64,000 bases of DNA from Clostridium homopropionicum DSM 5847 (GCF_001263795.1 NZ_LHUR01000012.1:1-64000), one strand, 5' to 3'; positions 19,301 through 26,473 are shown, counted from the stretch's first letter. Program-made: numbers and translations. Notes: generated by a model not told the origin, from the sequence alone.

Positions 19301-20866
19301 GCTTAATTCTCCGGAGTTTGTTGTATAGTAAATCCAGTCTCCTTGTATTTGAATAGAATCTGCCCATTCATCGCTTAACTTTGACTTATAGGTACCATCC
19401 TTATTTATAATATAAGGTCTATGCCTATCACTAATGTTAGTAAAATAAATATAATCTCCCGATACATTAATGTAAGCTACTTCGTCCTTGATTGAATTGC
19501 TTACGATTCTTCCATGATTTTCTCCATTAGCATCTGTTATAATATTACTTTTATCAGCTTTAACAGAATAAAGTCTTCCCCCATCTGAATGGTTGCTATA
19601 ATAAATAGTATCTTTTGAAATAGTAACATACGCTGCTAAATCATCTAAGAATTTTTCTCTTCCAGTTCCATCCTTTTTAATTCTATAAAGCTTTCCTTTA
19701 TCGGCGTAATTGCTGTAATATATATAATCTCCTAATACATTTAAATACTGGGCATTATCTGCTGATATTAATTTATTTAGAACTCCATTAGGATCTTGCT
19801 TGTATAGTTGATTTTTGTCTCCAGTATTGTTGTAATAAATAAAGTTGTCAGAGTCCTCCACAGCATAACCATTGTTGCTAATATTACCTGTGGTATTTCC
19901 TCTAAGTTCTGTACCTGTTTTTGTAAGTGTTCTCTTATAATTTCCTGGGTAATAAGTATTGATTTTCGCTGTAGCAATTACATTTTTATTTATATCTAAA
20001 ATGCTAAGAGTTTCTAGTGGATTTTTTGAAGTATAAACTACAGTTTGACCAAGTGGTTTTTCATCAATGGTGTTTTCCATTTTAAAATATACTGCACCAT
20101 CTATCCCTTCTACAGTTGTTGCTTTTACTGTAACTAGCTTTGCAGAAGAATTTGACGTAACCTCTGCATATACTGCTGGGACTACTAGCTGATACTCTGC
20201 AAGAGTACTGTTCCAAGTGTACTTTGACTTTTCACCATTGGCATCAATATAGGTCATAGTATAGTATTTGGTTGGTTGGTTACTTCCATTAATATCCACA
20301 TTTCCCAAAACCTCTAAAATCTTTTGTTTTGTTGGCTCATAACAGTAGTAAATATTGTAACTATCATTAAGTATTTCATTTTTCAGAGTTGCATTTTTTG
20401 CCAAATAATCTATAGAGTATGCCGTATCTCTGAGAATTATAAGACCCTCTTCATAGGGCAGTCCTGAATATACATTTTTTATGGTAAATTCCATTTTTAT
20501 AGGCTTTCTTAGAAGCTTACCGTCTTTAGCTTTAACATCTTTTTTTATTATAACTTTATATTTTTTCCCTTGAGTATAGGTAGATGAAGGTGTAAGAATT
20601 ATAGTTTTATTATCTGTATCTAGAGTTACACTATTGTAGATTGTGCTATTTCCATCATCTTGGACTATAATATTGCTGCTATTTACTGTTGATGAGTCTA
20701 ATTCTCTATTAAATTTTATTTTCCACTGTTTGTTAGTATCTACTACATTAACAGTATCTTTTATTTCATAATCAATAGTAGTATCTGCATAAACACCTTT
20801 GGATACTGCCATAATACTCAGGGCAATTAATGCAATTACTGTCTTCTTATGTTTAAAAGCTTTCAA
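16358..20866 (-). CDS. Very large secreted surface protein: Ig-like domain, propeller-like repeats, further beta domains
   Basis: 1502 residues. Signal peptide at about 1-27 (ends GVYA). Residues about 30-130 form an SbsA-type Ig-like domain (WKIKFNRELDSSTVNSSNI, then YTQGKKYKVII, KDGKLLRKPI). From about 330 to 650 there are at least six repeats of about 45 residues with the pattern V-GDYIYYSN--D-GKLY-I-KDGT, which matches DUF5050-like beta-propeller repeats. The remainder holds more beta-sandwich regions, Lys-rich in places. No SLH or LPXTG motif is seen. The 3' end is followed by a GGGTCAG palindrome and the S41 protease gene. It is probably displayed on the cell surface, binding sugar or protein; this is inferred. 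Confidence 0.8.
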   Translation of the reverse strand: MKAFKHKKTVIALIALSIMAVSKGVYADTTIDYEIKDTVNVVDTNKQWKIKFNRELDSSTVNSSNIIVQDDGNSTIYNSVTLDTDNKTIILTPSSTYTQGKKYKVIIKKDVKAKDGKLLRKPIKMEFTIKNVYSGLPYEEGLIILRDTAYSIDYLAKNATLKNEILNDSYNIYYCYEPTKQKILEVLGNVDINGSNQPTKYYTMTYIDANGEKSKYTWNSTLAEYQLVVPAVYAEVTSNSSAKLVTVKATTVEGIDGAVYFKMENTIDEKPLGQTVVYTSKNPLETLSILDINKNVIATAKINTYYPGNYKRTLTKTGTELRGNTTGNISNNGYAVEDSDNFIYYNNTGDKNQLYKQDPNGVLNKLISADNAQYLNVLGDYIYYSNYADKGKLYRIKKDGTGREKFLDDLAAYVTISKDTIYYSNHSDGGRLYSVKADKSNIITDANGENHGRIVSNSIKDEVAYINVSGDYIYFTNISDRHRPYIINKDGTYKSKLSDEWADSIQIQGDWIYYTTNSGELSKVSKDGSSSVVPIMGQSKQIDKGYHLNVSGDWIYYSNNKDSGKLYKISTDGTGITQKLSDDSVGYINIVGDFIYYTSKGNLYRLPITADGKIKAEQIKKPGADQKVISMDDLTVVVPYTEVNQTLKWLEDKYLPDKVPGIMEDNTMKQFVIAWDRVNVDIKNGVRIYTGDVVGYSKQILLYFQIPSEMLNESNTITVYNNPDKGADVIVVENLYDNNLITTPQKLNVGDIVTVYDKETGGNLLSKAAVTRVGKYNKAIVQKMDLDMYGQQSIWITVTRAGKSESKPTEVKQTDATTVVKASDKDDVGLGIDGRDFTITEWVPSQTNNPKAYSIYVLPSKTKLDLSQSTFSSLSALGSSDSTWTGLRTYKMDSKAQTYKGGKYDIFIATEYDGYGSYDNRGARPVVKGYISSNPYTLDITEELLPAKPTLDKQVYKRGDLITLKNAPAAGEIAWLIPLDRQATFDGWKAEDAVGVTDGLSWQPFTLTELNNGVATKLVGDGKTKTMAVPSGMDAADPAYKDVQYRLVIVNKVGASPLSDYTITVDNKAPTISILDPAVGSSGYYEIHPENKIKMKILNEDADVYIVRVTDDCNTLEKLQNAVKTNGARVKSLKQGITIDYDLKGMKARTDNIVPNYKIQAVDKAGNVSNIADELRVILYVDINKVSVLLTEAKKAMIAVYDDGVSKLLDFQKNKLQPVIQSTDDAVLQAEDLTQRDIDNLADNLERTMIEVGVPSPFKDDPMSKVTVETNGLCLVDINNFYVPAGEKITDNLKLRTKGRFDETVEIYWESSNEQVISTILSPGKVIRQVDKDITVTLTATIKKADKSMKKSFSVIVRGINMKPVIKLVNDLKDYFDETDIQIAFGKSYEEDKVKEYKVMIVPETSLVPGEYKANSFDLAGAKIVAAKSPLENKYMTVAKDGSLQYLFRLTAGTKDVNGNAIVAGTNYRVFILAVGDPTQIDAQEKDSLSDASGSITITPIP

Positions 20867-20917
20867 TAGTCACCCTCCATTTCTTGAAAATTTTGGTGTT
20901 AAATTTAATTTAAACAA

Positions 20918-20943
20918 AAGCTAGCAATTTGTATTACTAGCTT
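20918..20943 (-). terminator. Terminator after the 21005-21472 gene
   Basis: On the minus strand AAGCTAGTAAT and ATTGCTAGCTT form an 11-bp stem (one mismatch) with a four-base loop, followed by TTTGTTT. It lies 62 bp after the stop codon and 52 bp before the next gene start. Confidence 0.7.
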
Positions 20944-21004
20944 GTCTATTTTGAAATTTTATTAAATTAGCTTATCTTTTAGATTTTCTTAATTTTATAG
21001 ACTA

Positions 21005-21472
21005 CTACTCTATGCTTATTACTTCAAGTGTATCACTTAATTGTTTATCTACATAAGTGACTTGTCCATTTGTTAAGTTTACACTCTTAATTGAAGAAGT
21101 TATTGTAAGTGTAGGTGTAGTTGATAAATCCATAAAAGTATCTAAATCAAAGTTCTTTCCTGTTAAGGTATAGTCAATTAGTGCATTACTTGCTATTTTG
21201 AAGTCTACATATTTATTTTTGTCACTGTGAAAAGCATAAATTGAATACTTAACTCTCTTTCCATCAAATTCTTGGTAGTAAGGGTCTGATCCTGTCATAG
21301 TATAGTTTACTAATGAATTGTTTAGAACAGTTTTATTGTACTCATATACTATTCCAGTAGAAGTATCTTTTATTAAGTAGGCATCAGTTGCTGCAAAAGC
21401 AGTAATTACTCCTCCTAGTGAAAGACAAACTCCGAGTATTAAAGCTGTTATTCCCTTGTTATACTTTTTCAT
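21005..21472 (-). CDS. Small secreted protein consisting almost only of the shared two-repeat module (paralogue 3)
   Basis: 155 residues. Signal peptide at 1-27 (ITAFA). The shared module occupies about 28-118: first half YEYNKTVLNNSLVNYTMTG with DPYYQEF; second half YVDFKIASNALIDYTLTG with NFDLDTF. The two halves align with each other here more clearly than in the paralogues, which shows the internal duplication. Only about 37 residues of beta-rich tail follow (TLTITSSIKSVNLTNGQVTY). This is the smallest natural form of the module, so it could be a cap, an adaptor or a free binding unit. It has a good ribosome binding site (GGGGAGGAATTATA) and its own terminator. Confidence 0.78.
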   Translation of the reverse strand: MKKYNKGITALILGVCLSLGGVITAFAATDAYLIKDTSTGIVYEYNKTVLNNSLVNYTMTGSDPYYQEFDGKRVKYSIYAFHSDKNKYVDFKIASNALIDYTLTGKNFDLDTFMDLSTTPTLTITSSIKSVNLTNGQVTYVDKQLSDTLEVISIE

Positions 21473-21528
21473 TATAATTCCTCCCCATACTTTAATGTAT
21501 TTTTCTGATTTTATTTTATATGTACTTT

Positions 21529-21598
21529 AGCTAGGTACTAGGTGCTAGGTACTAATCGTTAGTCGCTAATCTCTAGTGGCTAGGTTCTAGTTATTAGT
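21529..21598. repeat. Tandem 7-bp array, CTAGGTR/CTAATCN type (element A)
   Basis: The 70 bp read as about ten consecutive heptamers, each beginning C/TTA: CTAGGTA, CTAGGTG, CTAGGTA, CTAATCG, TTAGTCG, CTAATCT, CTAGTGG, CTAGGTT, CTAGTTA, TTAGTAA. Unlike other members of the family it has one arm only. It lies between the genes at 21472 and 21611. Confidence 0.8.
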
Positions 21599-21610
21599 AA
21601 AATAATACAT

Positions 21611-22585
21611 TTAGCTGCTGAAGATTACTTTGCACTTTGATATATCAAATTCTTCAATTAATAGGCTGTTTGATGGAAATATAAATCTGTGAAGCACTGC
21701 TTTTCTAGGGCTTACCTTAATAGCTTGTCCTTGTAAGTCAAAAACACCTTCCACAACATCTTGTCCATTCTCTGTTATAATTTTAATAGGCAGTTTTTCT
21801 AAGCTTGCTTCATTTATATTACCATTCCTAATTAAAAGAATTATTTCTAAGTTACCTTCTTGGTCTTTAGATAAATTATAGGTTGAAATGGAAAATTCAT
21901 TTGCAGCTATTGCTGGAAGTCTATTTAGAAAATCCATGTACTTTTGCTTTTCTCCAGAATTAATATTTTCTGGAATATTTTCTATTTCAATATCTACAGT
22001 TTCCCTAGCTTGTATATTCATATCGAATACTATTTGAAAATCATCCTTATTTAGAGTCTCTACCTTAACTATTTCTTTTTCAAAGTACAATTTCCAAGGT
22101 CTTGCACTCATAGGAGGTACTAGTCCTAATTCTTTAAAGTTAAAAACCTTTGTTGCAACTATATTATTTTCTTTATCAATTATATTTAGTGGTACTAGTT
22201 CTAGATTTACAGGCTTATCTAGTCCATTTCTTATATAAATTCCTGCTTCAAACTTGTCCTCCATGTCAAAAATATAAGTTGTAGCTATATTAATATCTCC
22301 TTCTAAAACAGGAGGAAGTTCGTCCAACTCTTCTTTAATAAATTCTCTTTGAAAGTCTGATACAGTAGTCTCCATTACTGCATTTAGTGAAAGATCAAGA
22401 TTTGCAACTTTTCTTGAATTAGCTTCTGTATTTTCTTCATCACTAGAATTCTCCATAATAGTTTCTTCTTGTTGTCCAACGTTTTTTTCTGTTTGTTCAG
22501 CTTCTAAATTAATATACGATTTTTCACTGGTATTCAGTTCGCTTTTTTTGCTATTTCCGAAAAATTTATCAATAAATTTAGCCAT
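21611..22585 (-). CDS. SLAP-domain protein, probable accessory S-layer assembly protein
   Basis: 324 residues, no signal peptide. An acidic, Glu/Asn-rich N-terminal region (1-80) is followed by two copies of a domain: about 85-195 (LPPVLEGDINIATTYI, AGIYIRNGLDKPVNLE, VPPMSARPW) and about 218-324 (LPAIAANEFSISTYNL, IILLIRNGNINEASLE, VSPRKAVLHRFIFP). The pattern of two -IRNG- strands plus a P-x-S/M-x-x-x-x-W/H-F motif matches the SLAP domain, described as occurring in duplicate in the S-layer assembly protein linked to accessory Sec (SecA2) export in Bacillus. It lies between surface-protein genes. No SecA2 gene is visible in this window. The assignment rests on motif memory; a profile search would settle it. 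Confidence 0.65.
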   Translation of the reverse strand: MAKFIDKFFGNSKKSELNTSEKSYINLEAEQTEKNVGQQEETIMENSSDEENTEANSRKVANLDLSLNAVMETTVSDFQREFIKEELDELPPVLEGDINIATTYIFDMEDKFEAGIYIRNGLDKPVNLELVPLNIIDKENNIVATKVFNFKELGLVPPMSARPWKLYFEKEIVKVETLNKDDFQIVFDMNIQARETVDIEIENIPENINSGEKQKYMDFLNRLPAIAANEFSISTYNLSKDQEGNLEIILLIRNGNINEASLEKLPIKIITENGQDVVEGVFDLQGQAIKVSPRKAVLHRFIFPSNSLLIEEFDISKCKVIFSS

Positions 22586-22618
22586 ACTACACCTCGTTAT
22601 ACTTAATCTTCCTTTTTA

Positions 22619-23491
22619 TTATTTTACCTTTTCTATTTTTATTAGCTTATTTACTTCGTCTTCAGCATAGTCTTTATCGATTACGTCAATAAACACCTTT
22701 TCTCCAGTACTCTTTGATTTTAGAGGAAGTGAGGTTCCATCTATGGAAACCTTGTAATTTTCCGGTGTTTTAGTATCTAATTGGACTAACACAAGTGTAG
22801 AATAAGGTAAGCTTTTGCCAACTTCTACAGTGTACTTTGGAATATCCTCTGACTTACTTGTAGTCTTTTTAGGATCTTCCTTAATTGTTCCATTAGTTAT
22901 ACTTTCGGACTTACTATAGGATAACTGAAGCTTTAAATCTCCTGTTATAGCTTTTCCATACTTACTTTTTATTTTTGAAGAAATATCTAAAGTATGAGGA
23001 GCATTGACTCCTTTTAAATATCCATTTGGAAGCTTAATAGTAAGCTTGTCTATAATTCCACTGTTGTCGTAGCCTTGAATGTCTGCCAAAACTTCTGTTC
23101 CCTTAGGAAGTGGTTTCCCATCAAAAGTATAATTTAATGCTAGAGTTGCGCTGTTTTCGCTTTTATCTGTAAGTATTTCATTAGAAAACTTTATAAATAT
23201 GTAGTCTGCTGTTGTATCTCCATCACTGGTGTCTTTTTTCTGAATTAAGAAATCTCTGTCTATATCTGCAAAAGCCCATAAAACTCTTAGATCTTTGTTT
23301 GGATCTGCTTTAGCTTCTGTTTTCCCTTGCTGCTGATTGTCTTTTGCTTTATCCTCTATTTTTTTGTTATCCCCATTACTATTTGCTTTTGATGAACCTG
23401 GTATCATGGATATGCCAACGGAGGCTACCATTGCTACTGAAACAACTCCTACGACTATTCTCAAAAATTTTTGTTTCTTCTGCTTATTCAA
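22619..23491 (-). CDS. Membrane-anchored surface protein with one C-terminal TPENY module
   Basis: 290 residues. A short basic N-terminus and one hydrophobic segment at about 10-31 (FLRIVVGVVSVAMVASVGI) act as signal or anchor. A Lys/Asn/Gln-rich stalk lies at about 35-68, a beta domain at about 70-210, then a C-terminal module at about 228-290: LPYSTLVLVQLDTKTPENY, then GEKVFIDVIDKDYAEDEVNK. The same module appears twice in the protein encoded at 39457-40620, which links the two gene groups. It lies 33 bp upstream of the SLAP-protein gene and probably forms an operon with it. Function unknown; a surface-layer accessory role is inferred. Confidence 0.72.
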   Translation of the reverse strand: MNKQKKQKFLRIVVGVVSVAMVASVGISMIPGSSKANSNGDNKKIEDKAKDNQQQGKTEAKADPNKDLRVLWAFADIDRDFLIQKKDTSDGDTTADYIFIKFSNEILTDKSENSATLALNYTFDGKPLPKGTEVLADIQGYDNSGIIDKLTIKLPNGYLKGVNAPHTLDISSKIKSKYGKAITGDLKLQLSYSKSESITNGTIKEDPKKTTSKSEDIPKYTVEVGKSLPYSTLVLVQLDTKTPENYKVSIDGTSLPLKSKSTGEKVFIDVIDKDYAEDEVNKLIKIEKVK

Positions 23492-23535
23492 CTGCTATTT
23501 CCTCCTAACCAATAATTTTGTATCATTACCTAAAT

Positions 23536-23564
23536 AGTATAGCATTACTGGTCAAATTTGAAAA
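23536..23564 (-). promoter_or_regulatory. Candidate sigma-A promoter for 22619-23491
   Basis: TTTTCA (23564-23559), a 17-base spacer and TATACT (23541-23536) on the minus strand, about 45 bases before the start codon at 23491. It would serve the TPENY-module gene and the SLAP-type gene. Confidence 0.5.
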
Positions 23565-23641
23565 TAGCAACCATAATTTACATAACAATTTTTTTACATT
23601 TAATATTAATAATTGTAAACTTTTTGTAACCTTTTGTTGTA

Positions 23642-24205
23642 TTAATCTTTATTAAATAGAAAATTCAATAATTCTAAGAGCTTTTTTCTTCTTTTTTGCA
23701 TAGTTACATATTTAATCCCTTTAATCCTACTATATTCTTTTAGAGCACCATGTCCTCCTCCATAGGAGAAAGTTAAAAGATCCAATTGTTCTTTTGAAAG
23801 TCCTTTTAATATTTTTTTAAGCTTCTCTTTTTGCTCTTTTTTTAATATTACTTCCTCAATACCATCTTCTCTATTGCTATTGTTAAAATACTCCCCTTCT
23901 TCAACAAGCTTTTCATAGCTATCATCAAAATTTCCTTTACTAACCTTTCTAATCTCATAAAAATAATTATTTCTAATAGCATTAGTAACATAGGCAACAA
24001 AGCTAGTGTTACTAGTTAAGTTGTAGCTTTCTACAGCTTTAATTATTGTAAGATACCCCATTTGAATCAAGTCATTTCTATCGTAACCTTTAATGTATAT
24101 ATTTCCAACCATCTTTAGTATAAAAGGTGTAAACTTTTCTATAATCTCACTCATTGCTGCTTCATCCTTGGACTTTGCTTTTTTAACTAAGGTAATTAAA
24201 TCCAT
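23642..24205 (-). CDS. Small alternative sigma-70 family factor (UviA/TcdR-size), SOS-controlled promoter
   Basis: 187 residues. N-terminal LVKKAKSKDEAAMSEIIEKF and NDLIQMGYLTIIKAVESYN are sigma region 1.2/2 sequences, with SFVAYVTNAIRNNYFYEIRK as the region 2.3-2.4 -10 recognition helix. Region 4 is represented by LKKILKGLSKEQLDLLTF followed by a Lys/Arg-rich C-terminal helix (YVTMQKRRKKLLELL). The size and the missing region 1.1 and 3 match the small clostridial group that includes TcdR, BotR, TetR and UviA, though ordinary sigma factors of similar size cannot be excluded. Its promoter contains a LexA box (24249-24260). Targets are unknown; the neighbouring surface genes are one possibility. 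Confidence 0.8.
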   Translation of the reverse strand: MDLITLVKKAKSKDEAAMSEIIEKFTPFILKMVGNIYIKGYDRNDLIQMGYLTIIKAVESYNLTSNTSFVAYVTNAIRNNYFYEIRKVSKGNFDDSYEKLVEEGEYFNNSNREDGIEEVILKKEQKEKLKKILKGLSKEQLDLLTFSYGGGHGALKEYSRIKGIKYVTMQKRRKKLLELLNFLFNKD

Positions 24206-24239
24206 TCTTTAATCCTCCCATCTAATTTGTCATAAATTG

Positions 24240-24268
24240 ATTATACTAGAACATATGTTCTATGTAAA
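24240..24268 (-). promoter_or_regulatory. Promoter with a LexA/SOS operator in the spacer
   Basis: TTTACA (24268-24263), a 17-base spacer and TATAAT (24245-24240) on the minus strand. The spacer contains TAGAACATATGTTCTA (24262-24247), a perfect 16-base palindrome whose core GAACATATGTTC exactly fits the Firmicutes LexA (DinR) box GAAC-N4-GTTC. LexA bound there would block polymerase. The start codon is about 35 bases downstream. Confidence 0.8.
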
Positions 24269-24364
24269 GATGTTTTTGTAATTTTATCCAAAATTTGTTT
24301 ACATCTATTGCTTTTAATCACAATTATTTAGTTAGAGCATGAAATTAAATTCAACAAAAAAATA

Positions 24365-24420
24365 ACTATACATAATAATACATATGCATATAGCTTCAAA
24401 TATGTATCATTGTGTATAGT
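24365..24420. terminator. Bidirectional-looking terminator downstream of 24441-24812
   Basis: ACTATACA and TGTATAGT are the outer arms of a long imperfect hairpin (with inner ATACATAT/ATATGTAT pairing). It is flanked by T-runs on both strands (TTTTTGTTTT on plus, TATTTTTTTG on minus). It closes the coiled-coil gene, and the remaining 160 bp up to the sigma factor promoter shows nothing else. Confidence 0.65.
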
Positions 24421-24440
24421 TTTTGTTTTATATTTAGATT

Positions 24441-24812
24441 TTAATTTGTTATCAGCTCATCTATACCAGTAATTATTCCTTCTATACGAGCAACTTTCAA
24501 ATTAAGATTATCTATTTCTGCAGTTTTTACCTTGTTACTATGCTCAATAGCTTTTACAAGTTCAAATATTTCATCTTGCCTTATCTCCATTAGTTCCTGT
24601 CTTTTTATTATGCTATTTTGAGCAACTTGCATTCTATCAATAGAACTTTCCGTAGCATCTATAGATTTCTGCATGTTATTCTGAGCCTTTTGCATACTAT
24701 CTATATTTTTTTGCATACTATACATATCTTTTTGCATACCATCTTGATTTTTTTCTATAGTATCCAATTTATTTAATATGATTTCAAATATTTGTTTAGT
24801 TTCCTTATCCAT
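24441..24812 (-). CDS. Small coiled-coil protein of unknown function
   Basis: 123 residues, no signal peptide. Residues about 20-65 are a striking heptad series of MQK-x-x-x-S/N units (MQKDMYSMQKNIDSMQKAQ), with further coiled coil to the end (IDNLNLKVARIEGIITGID). It is likely a homo-oligomeric rod. Similar proteins often appear as small hypothetical proteins in clostridia, sometimes in mobile regions. A decayed copy of its start and its 5' flank lies 1.4 kb away before mgsA. It has a weak GGTGGTGCTTAATT ribosome binding site and its own terminator. No function can be assigned. Confidence 0.7.
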   Translation of the reverse strand: MDKETKQIFEIILNKLDTIEKNQDGMQKDMYSMQKNIDSMQKAQNNMQKSIDATESSIDRMQVAQNSIIKRQELMEIRQDEIFELVKAIEHSNKVKTAEIDNLNLKVARIEGIITGIDELITN

Positions 24813-24912
24813 AATTAAGCACCACCATTAATTCTATTAGTAAGAAAATTATAGCATTACAGTTTTTCTTTATCAACGTACAAAACTTGCCATACTTTAA
24901 CTATTATTATAT

Positions 24913-24941
24913 TTGAATGGTTTCGTGAAACACTATATAAT
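24913..24941 (+). promoter_or_regulatory. Promoter of the fic gene, with an inverted repeat in its spacer
   Basis: TTGAAT (24913-24918), a 17-base spacer and TATAAT (24936-24941). The spacer holds GTTTCGTGAAAC, a 5-bp inverted repeat with a two-base centre, a possible repressor site overlapping the polymerase footprint. The coding start is about 55 bases downstream. Confidence 0.55.
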
Positions 24942-24995
24942 ATATTTATAATATTTTATCTATTAAAAAATAATTTATGGAGTGTGATTTTAATA

Positions 24996-25700
24996 ATGCT
25001 ATTCAATAGGAGCAAATCTTATGATGATATAATCCCTGCATTAGATGTGAAAAAATTAATAATGCTGGTTAAAAAATTATTACCTGATGTTGTATTTAAT
25101 ATGGCTAGTTTAGAAGGAAATCCATTTACTTATCCTGAAGTACAAACACTACTTGACGGAATAACTATTGGAGGACACAAAGTAAGTGATGAACAACAGA
25201 TCTTTAGTATACGAAATGCTTGGAATTATTTATTTGATTTAGTCTATAAAAATGATTTATCTTTAGATACCTCTTCTCTTTATTCTATATTCAATAAATT
25301 TAATAATATAGTTGCAAAAGATGAAGCCTTAATTAGTGGTATTTTTAGGACTGGTCAGGTTAGGATAGCCGGCACAGATTTTATTCCTCCAAGAGCTGAA
25401 GAGCTGGAAAGTATCTTTAAAAATGAATTACCTCAATTAATTGAAAGATGTAAGAGTAAAACTGAATTAGCTTTTGAAATATTTTTATGGGGAGCGTTAA
25501 ACCAATTTTATTACGATGGTAATAAAAGAACTTCTAGGCTTGTATCTAATATGATTTTAATATTGAATGGTCAAGGCATATTTAATATTAAAGCAAAGGA
25601 CAGATTGCAGTTTAATACTTTAATGCTTGAATTCTACAATACAAGAAAAGCTGATAATATCTTTGAATTTTTACATAGTAATTGTTTGGAAATATATTAA
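24996..25700 (+). CDS. Fic-fold protein with altered active-site motif
   Basis: 234 residues from the ATG at 24996 (GGAGTGTGA upstream); an in-frame GTG at 24984 would add four. The Fic core is FRTGQVRIAGTDFIPP followed by QFYYDGNKRTSR, where the canonical HPFxxGNGRxxR catalytic loop has Gln in place of the catalytic His and Lys for the second Gly. The upstream ASLEGNPFTYPEV segment resembles the inhibitory helix of class II Fic proteins with its Glu. Fic enzymes transfer AMP or other phosphate groups to proteins. Loss of the His suggests a changed or lost transferase activity. It stands alone on the plus strand, with no partner toxin or antitoxin gene beside it. Confidence 0.8.
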   Translation: MLFNRSKSYDDIIPALDVKKLIMLVKKLLPDVVFNMASLEGNPFTYPEVQTLLDGITIGGHKVSDEQQIFSIRNAWNYLFDLVYKNDLSLDTSSLYSIFNKFNNIVAKDEALISGIFRTGQVRIAGTDFIPPRAEELESIFKNELPQLIERCKSKTELAFEIFLWGALNQFYYDGNKRTSRLVSNMILILNGQGIFNIKAKDRLQFNTLMLEFYNTRKADNIFEFLHSNCLEIY

Positions 25701-25715
25701 CATCTTGTAAAATAA

Positions 25716-25760
25716 AAAATGTATGGAATCAAACGTACCATGTCTGTTTTCATACATTTT
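25716..25760. terminator. Convergent terminator, repeated element copy 1 (AAAATGTATG)
   Basis: AAAATGTATG and CATACATTTT form the outer stem, with partly paired inner arms (GGAATCAAACG against TGTCTGTTTTC). It sits between the convergent fic and mgsA stops, 15-18 bp from each, so it can end both transcripts. A close relative is at 35589-35631. Confidence 0.7.
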
Positions 25761-25777
25761 CTCTACTATTATTAATA

Positions 25778-26152
25778 TTATTCAGCCTTCCCATCTATGG
25801 CTTTAATAAATATTTCTGCTGATCCAAGGTTTGTAGCTAAAGGTCTATTATGAACATCACATATTCTAAGCAATGCTGATACATCCGGTTCGTGAGGTTG
25901 TGCTGTTAAGGTATCTCTTAGGAAGATAACCATATCAATTTCTCCTTCTGCAACCTTAGCTCCTATTTGCTGATCTCCGCCTAGTGGACCAGATAAAAAT
26001 CTATTAACCTTTAATCCAGTAGTTTCATTTATAAGCTTTCCTGTTGTTCCAGTTCCAAATAACTCATGGTTACTTAGAACTTCTCTATGCTTAATCACAA
26101 ATTCCATCATTTCATCTTTTTTATTATCGTGAGCTATTAAAGCTATTTTCAT
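25778..26152 (-). CDS. mgsA: Methylglyoxal synthase
   Basis: 124 residues, close to the usual 125-150. [50 protein letters not shown] and [19 protein letters not shown] reproduce the family block. The Asp in GGDQQ is the catalytic base. The enzyme converts dihydroxyacetone phosphate to methylglyoxal and phosphate, a glycolytic overflow bypass, in the cytoplasm. The ATG has GGGGGGATAAAAA upstream. Its leader carries the fragment of a duplicated coiled-coil gene. The Asp-x-Leu in the segment usually read DPL is DTL here, a small departure. Confidence 0.95.
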   Translation of the reverse strand: MKIALIAHDNKKDEMMEFVIKHREVLSNHELFGTGTTGKLINETTGLKVNRFLSGPLGGDQQIGAKVAEGEIDMVIFLRDTLTAQPHEPDVSALLRICDVHNRPLATNLGSAEIFIKAIDGKAE

Positions 26153-26174
26153 TTTTTATCCCCCCGAAAATTTA

Positions 26175-26273
26175 TTAGTGATATTTATTCTCTATATTTT
26201 TATAAAGTCTTGAGTCCATAGTATCCAATTTTCCAATTATTAAATCAAACATTTGCTTCGTATCTTTGTCCAT
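26175..26273 (-). pseudogene. Decayed 5' copy of the coiled-coil gene at 24441-24812
   Basis: A 32-codon reading frame MDKDTKQMFDLIIGKLDTMD... then RLYKNIENKYH ends in a stop 22 bp before mgsA. Its first 20 codons and the upstream flank (GTGAGTAAGAAAATTATAGCATTTTAG-like, 26300-26330) match the start and 5' flank of 24441-24812 base for base over long runs. It is a truncated duplicate, now a possible small upstream frame in the mgsA leader. Confidence 0.75.
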
Positions 26274-26422
26274 GATATATAACCACCATTTATTTTTGTG
26301 AGTAAGAAAATTATAGCATTTTAGATTATGCTTATCAATATACAAAGTTTTCCTTTAGTCGGTAGGAAACTGCTGAAAAAATGGGTTCTTTCCTACGCGA
26401 CTATGTCATAAATAAAAAAATC

Positions 26423-26473
26423 CTCCAGTAATAATATCTGCTAAAATTAGTATAACAGATATTATTACTGGAG
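26423..26473 (-). terminator. Strong terminator after the SLH-protein gene
   Basis: CTCCAGTAATAATATCTG pairs perfectly with CAGATATTATTACTGGAG over 18 bp, and on the minus strand the stem is followed by GATTTTTTTATTT. It closes the operon whose last gene ends at 26591. Between them, 26361-26402 holds a second stem (GTAGGAAA/TTTCCTAC) of unknown role. Confidence 0.85.
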
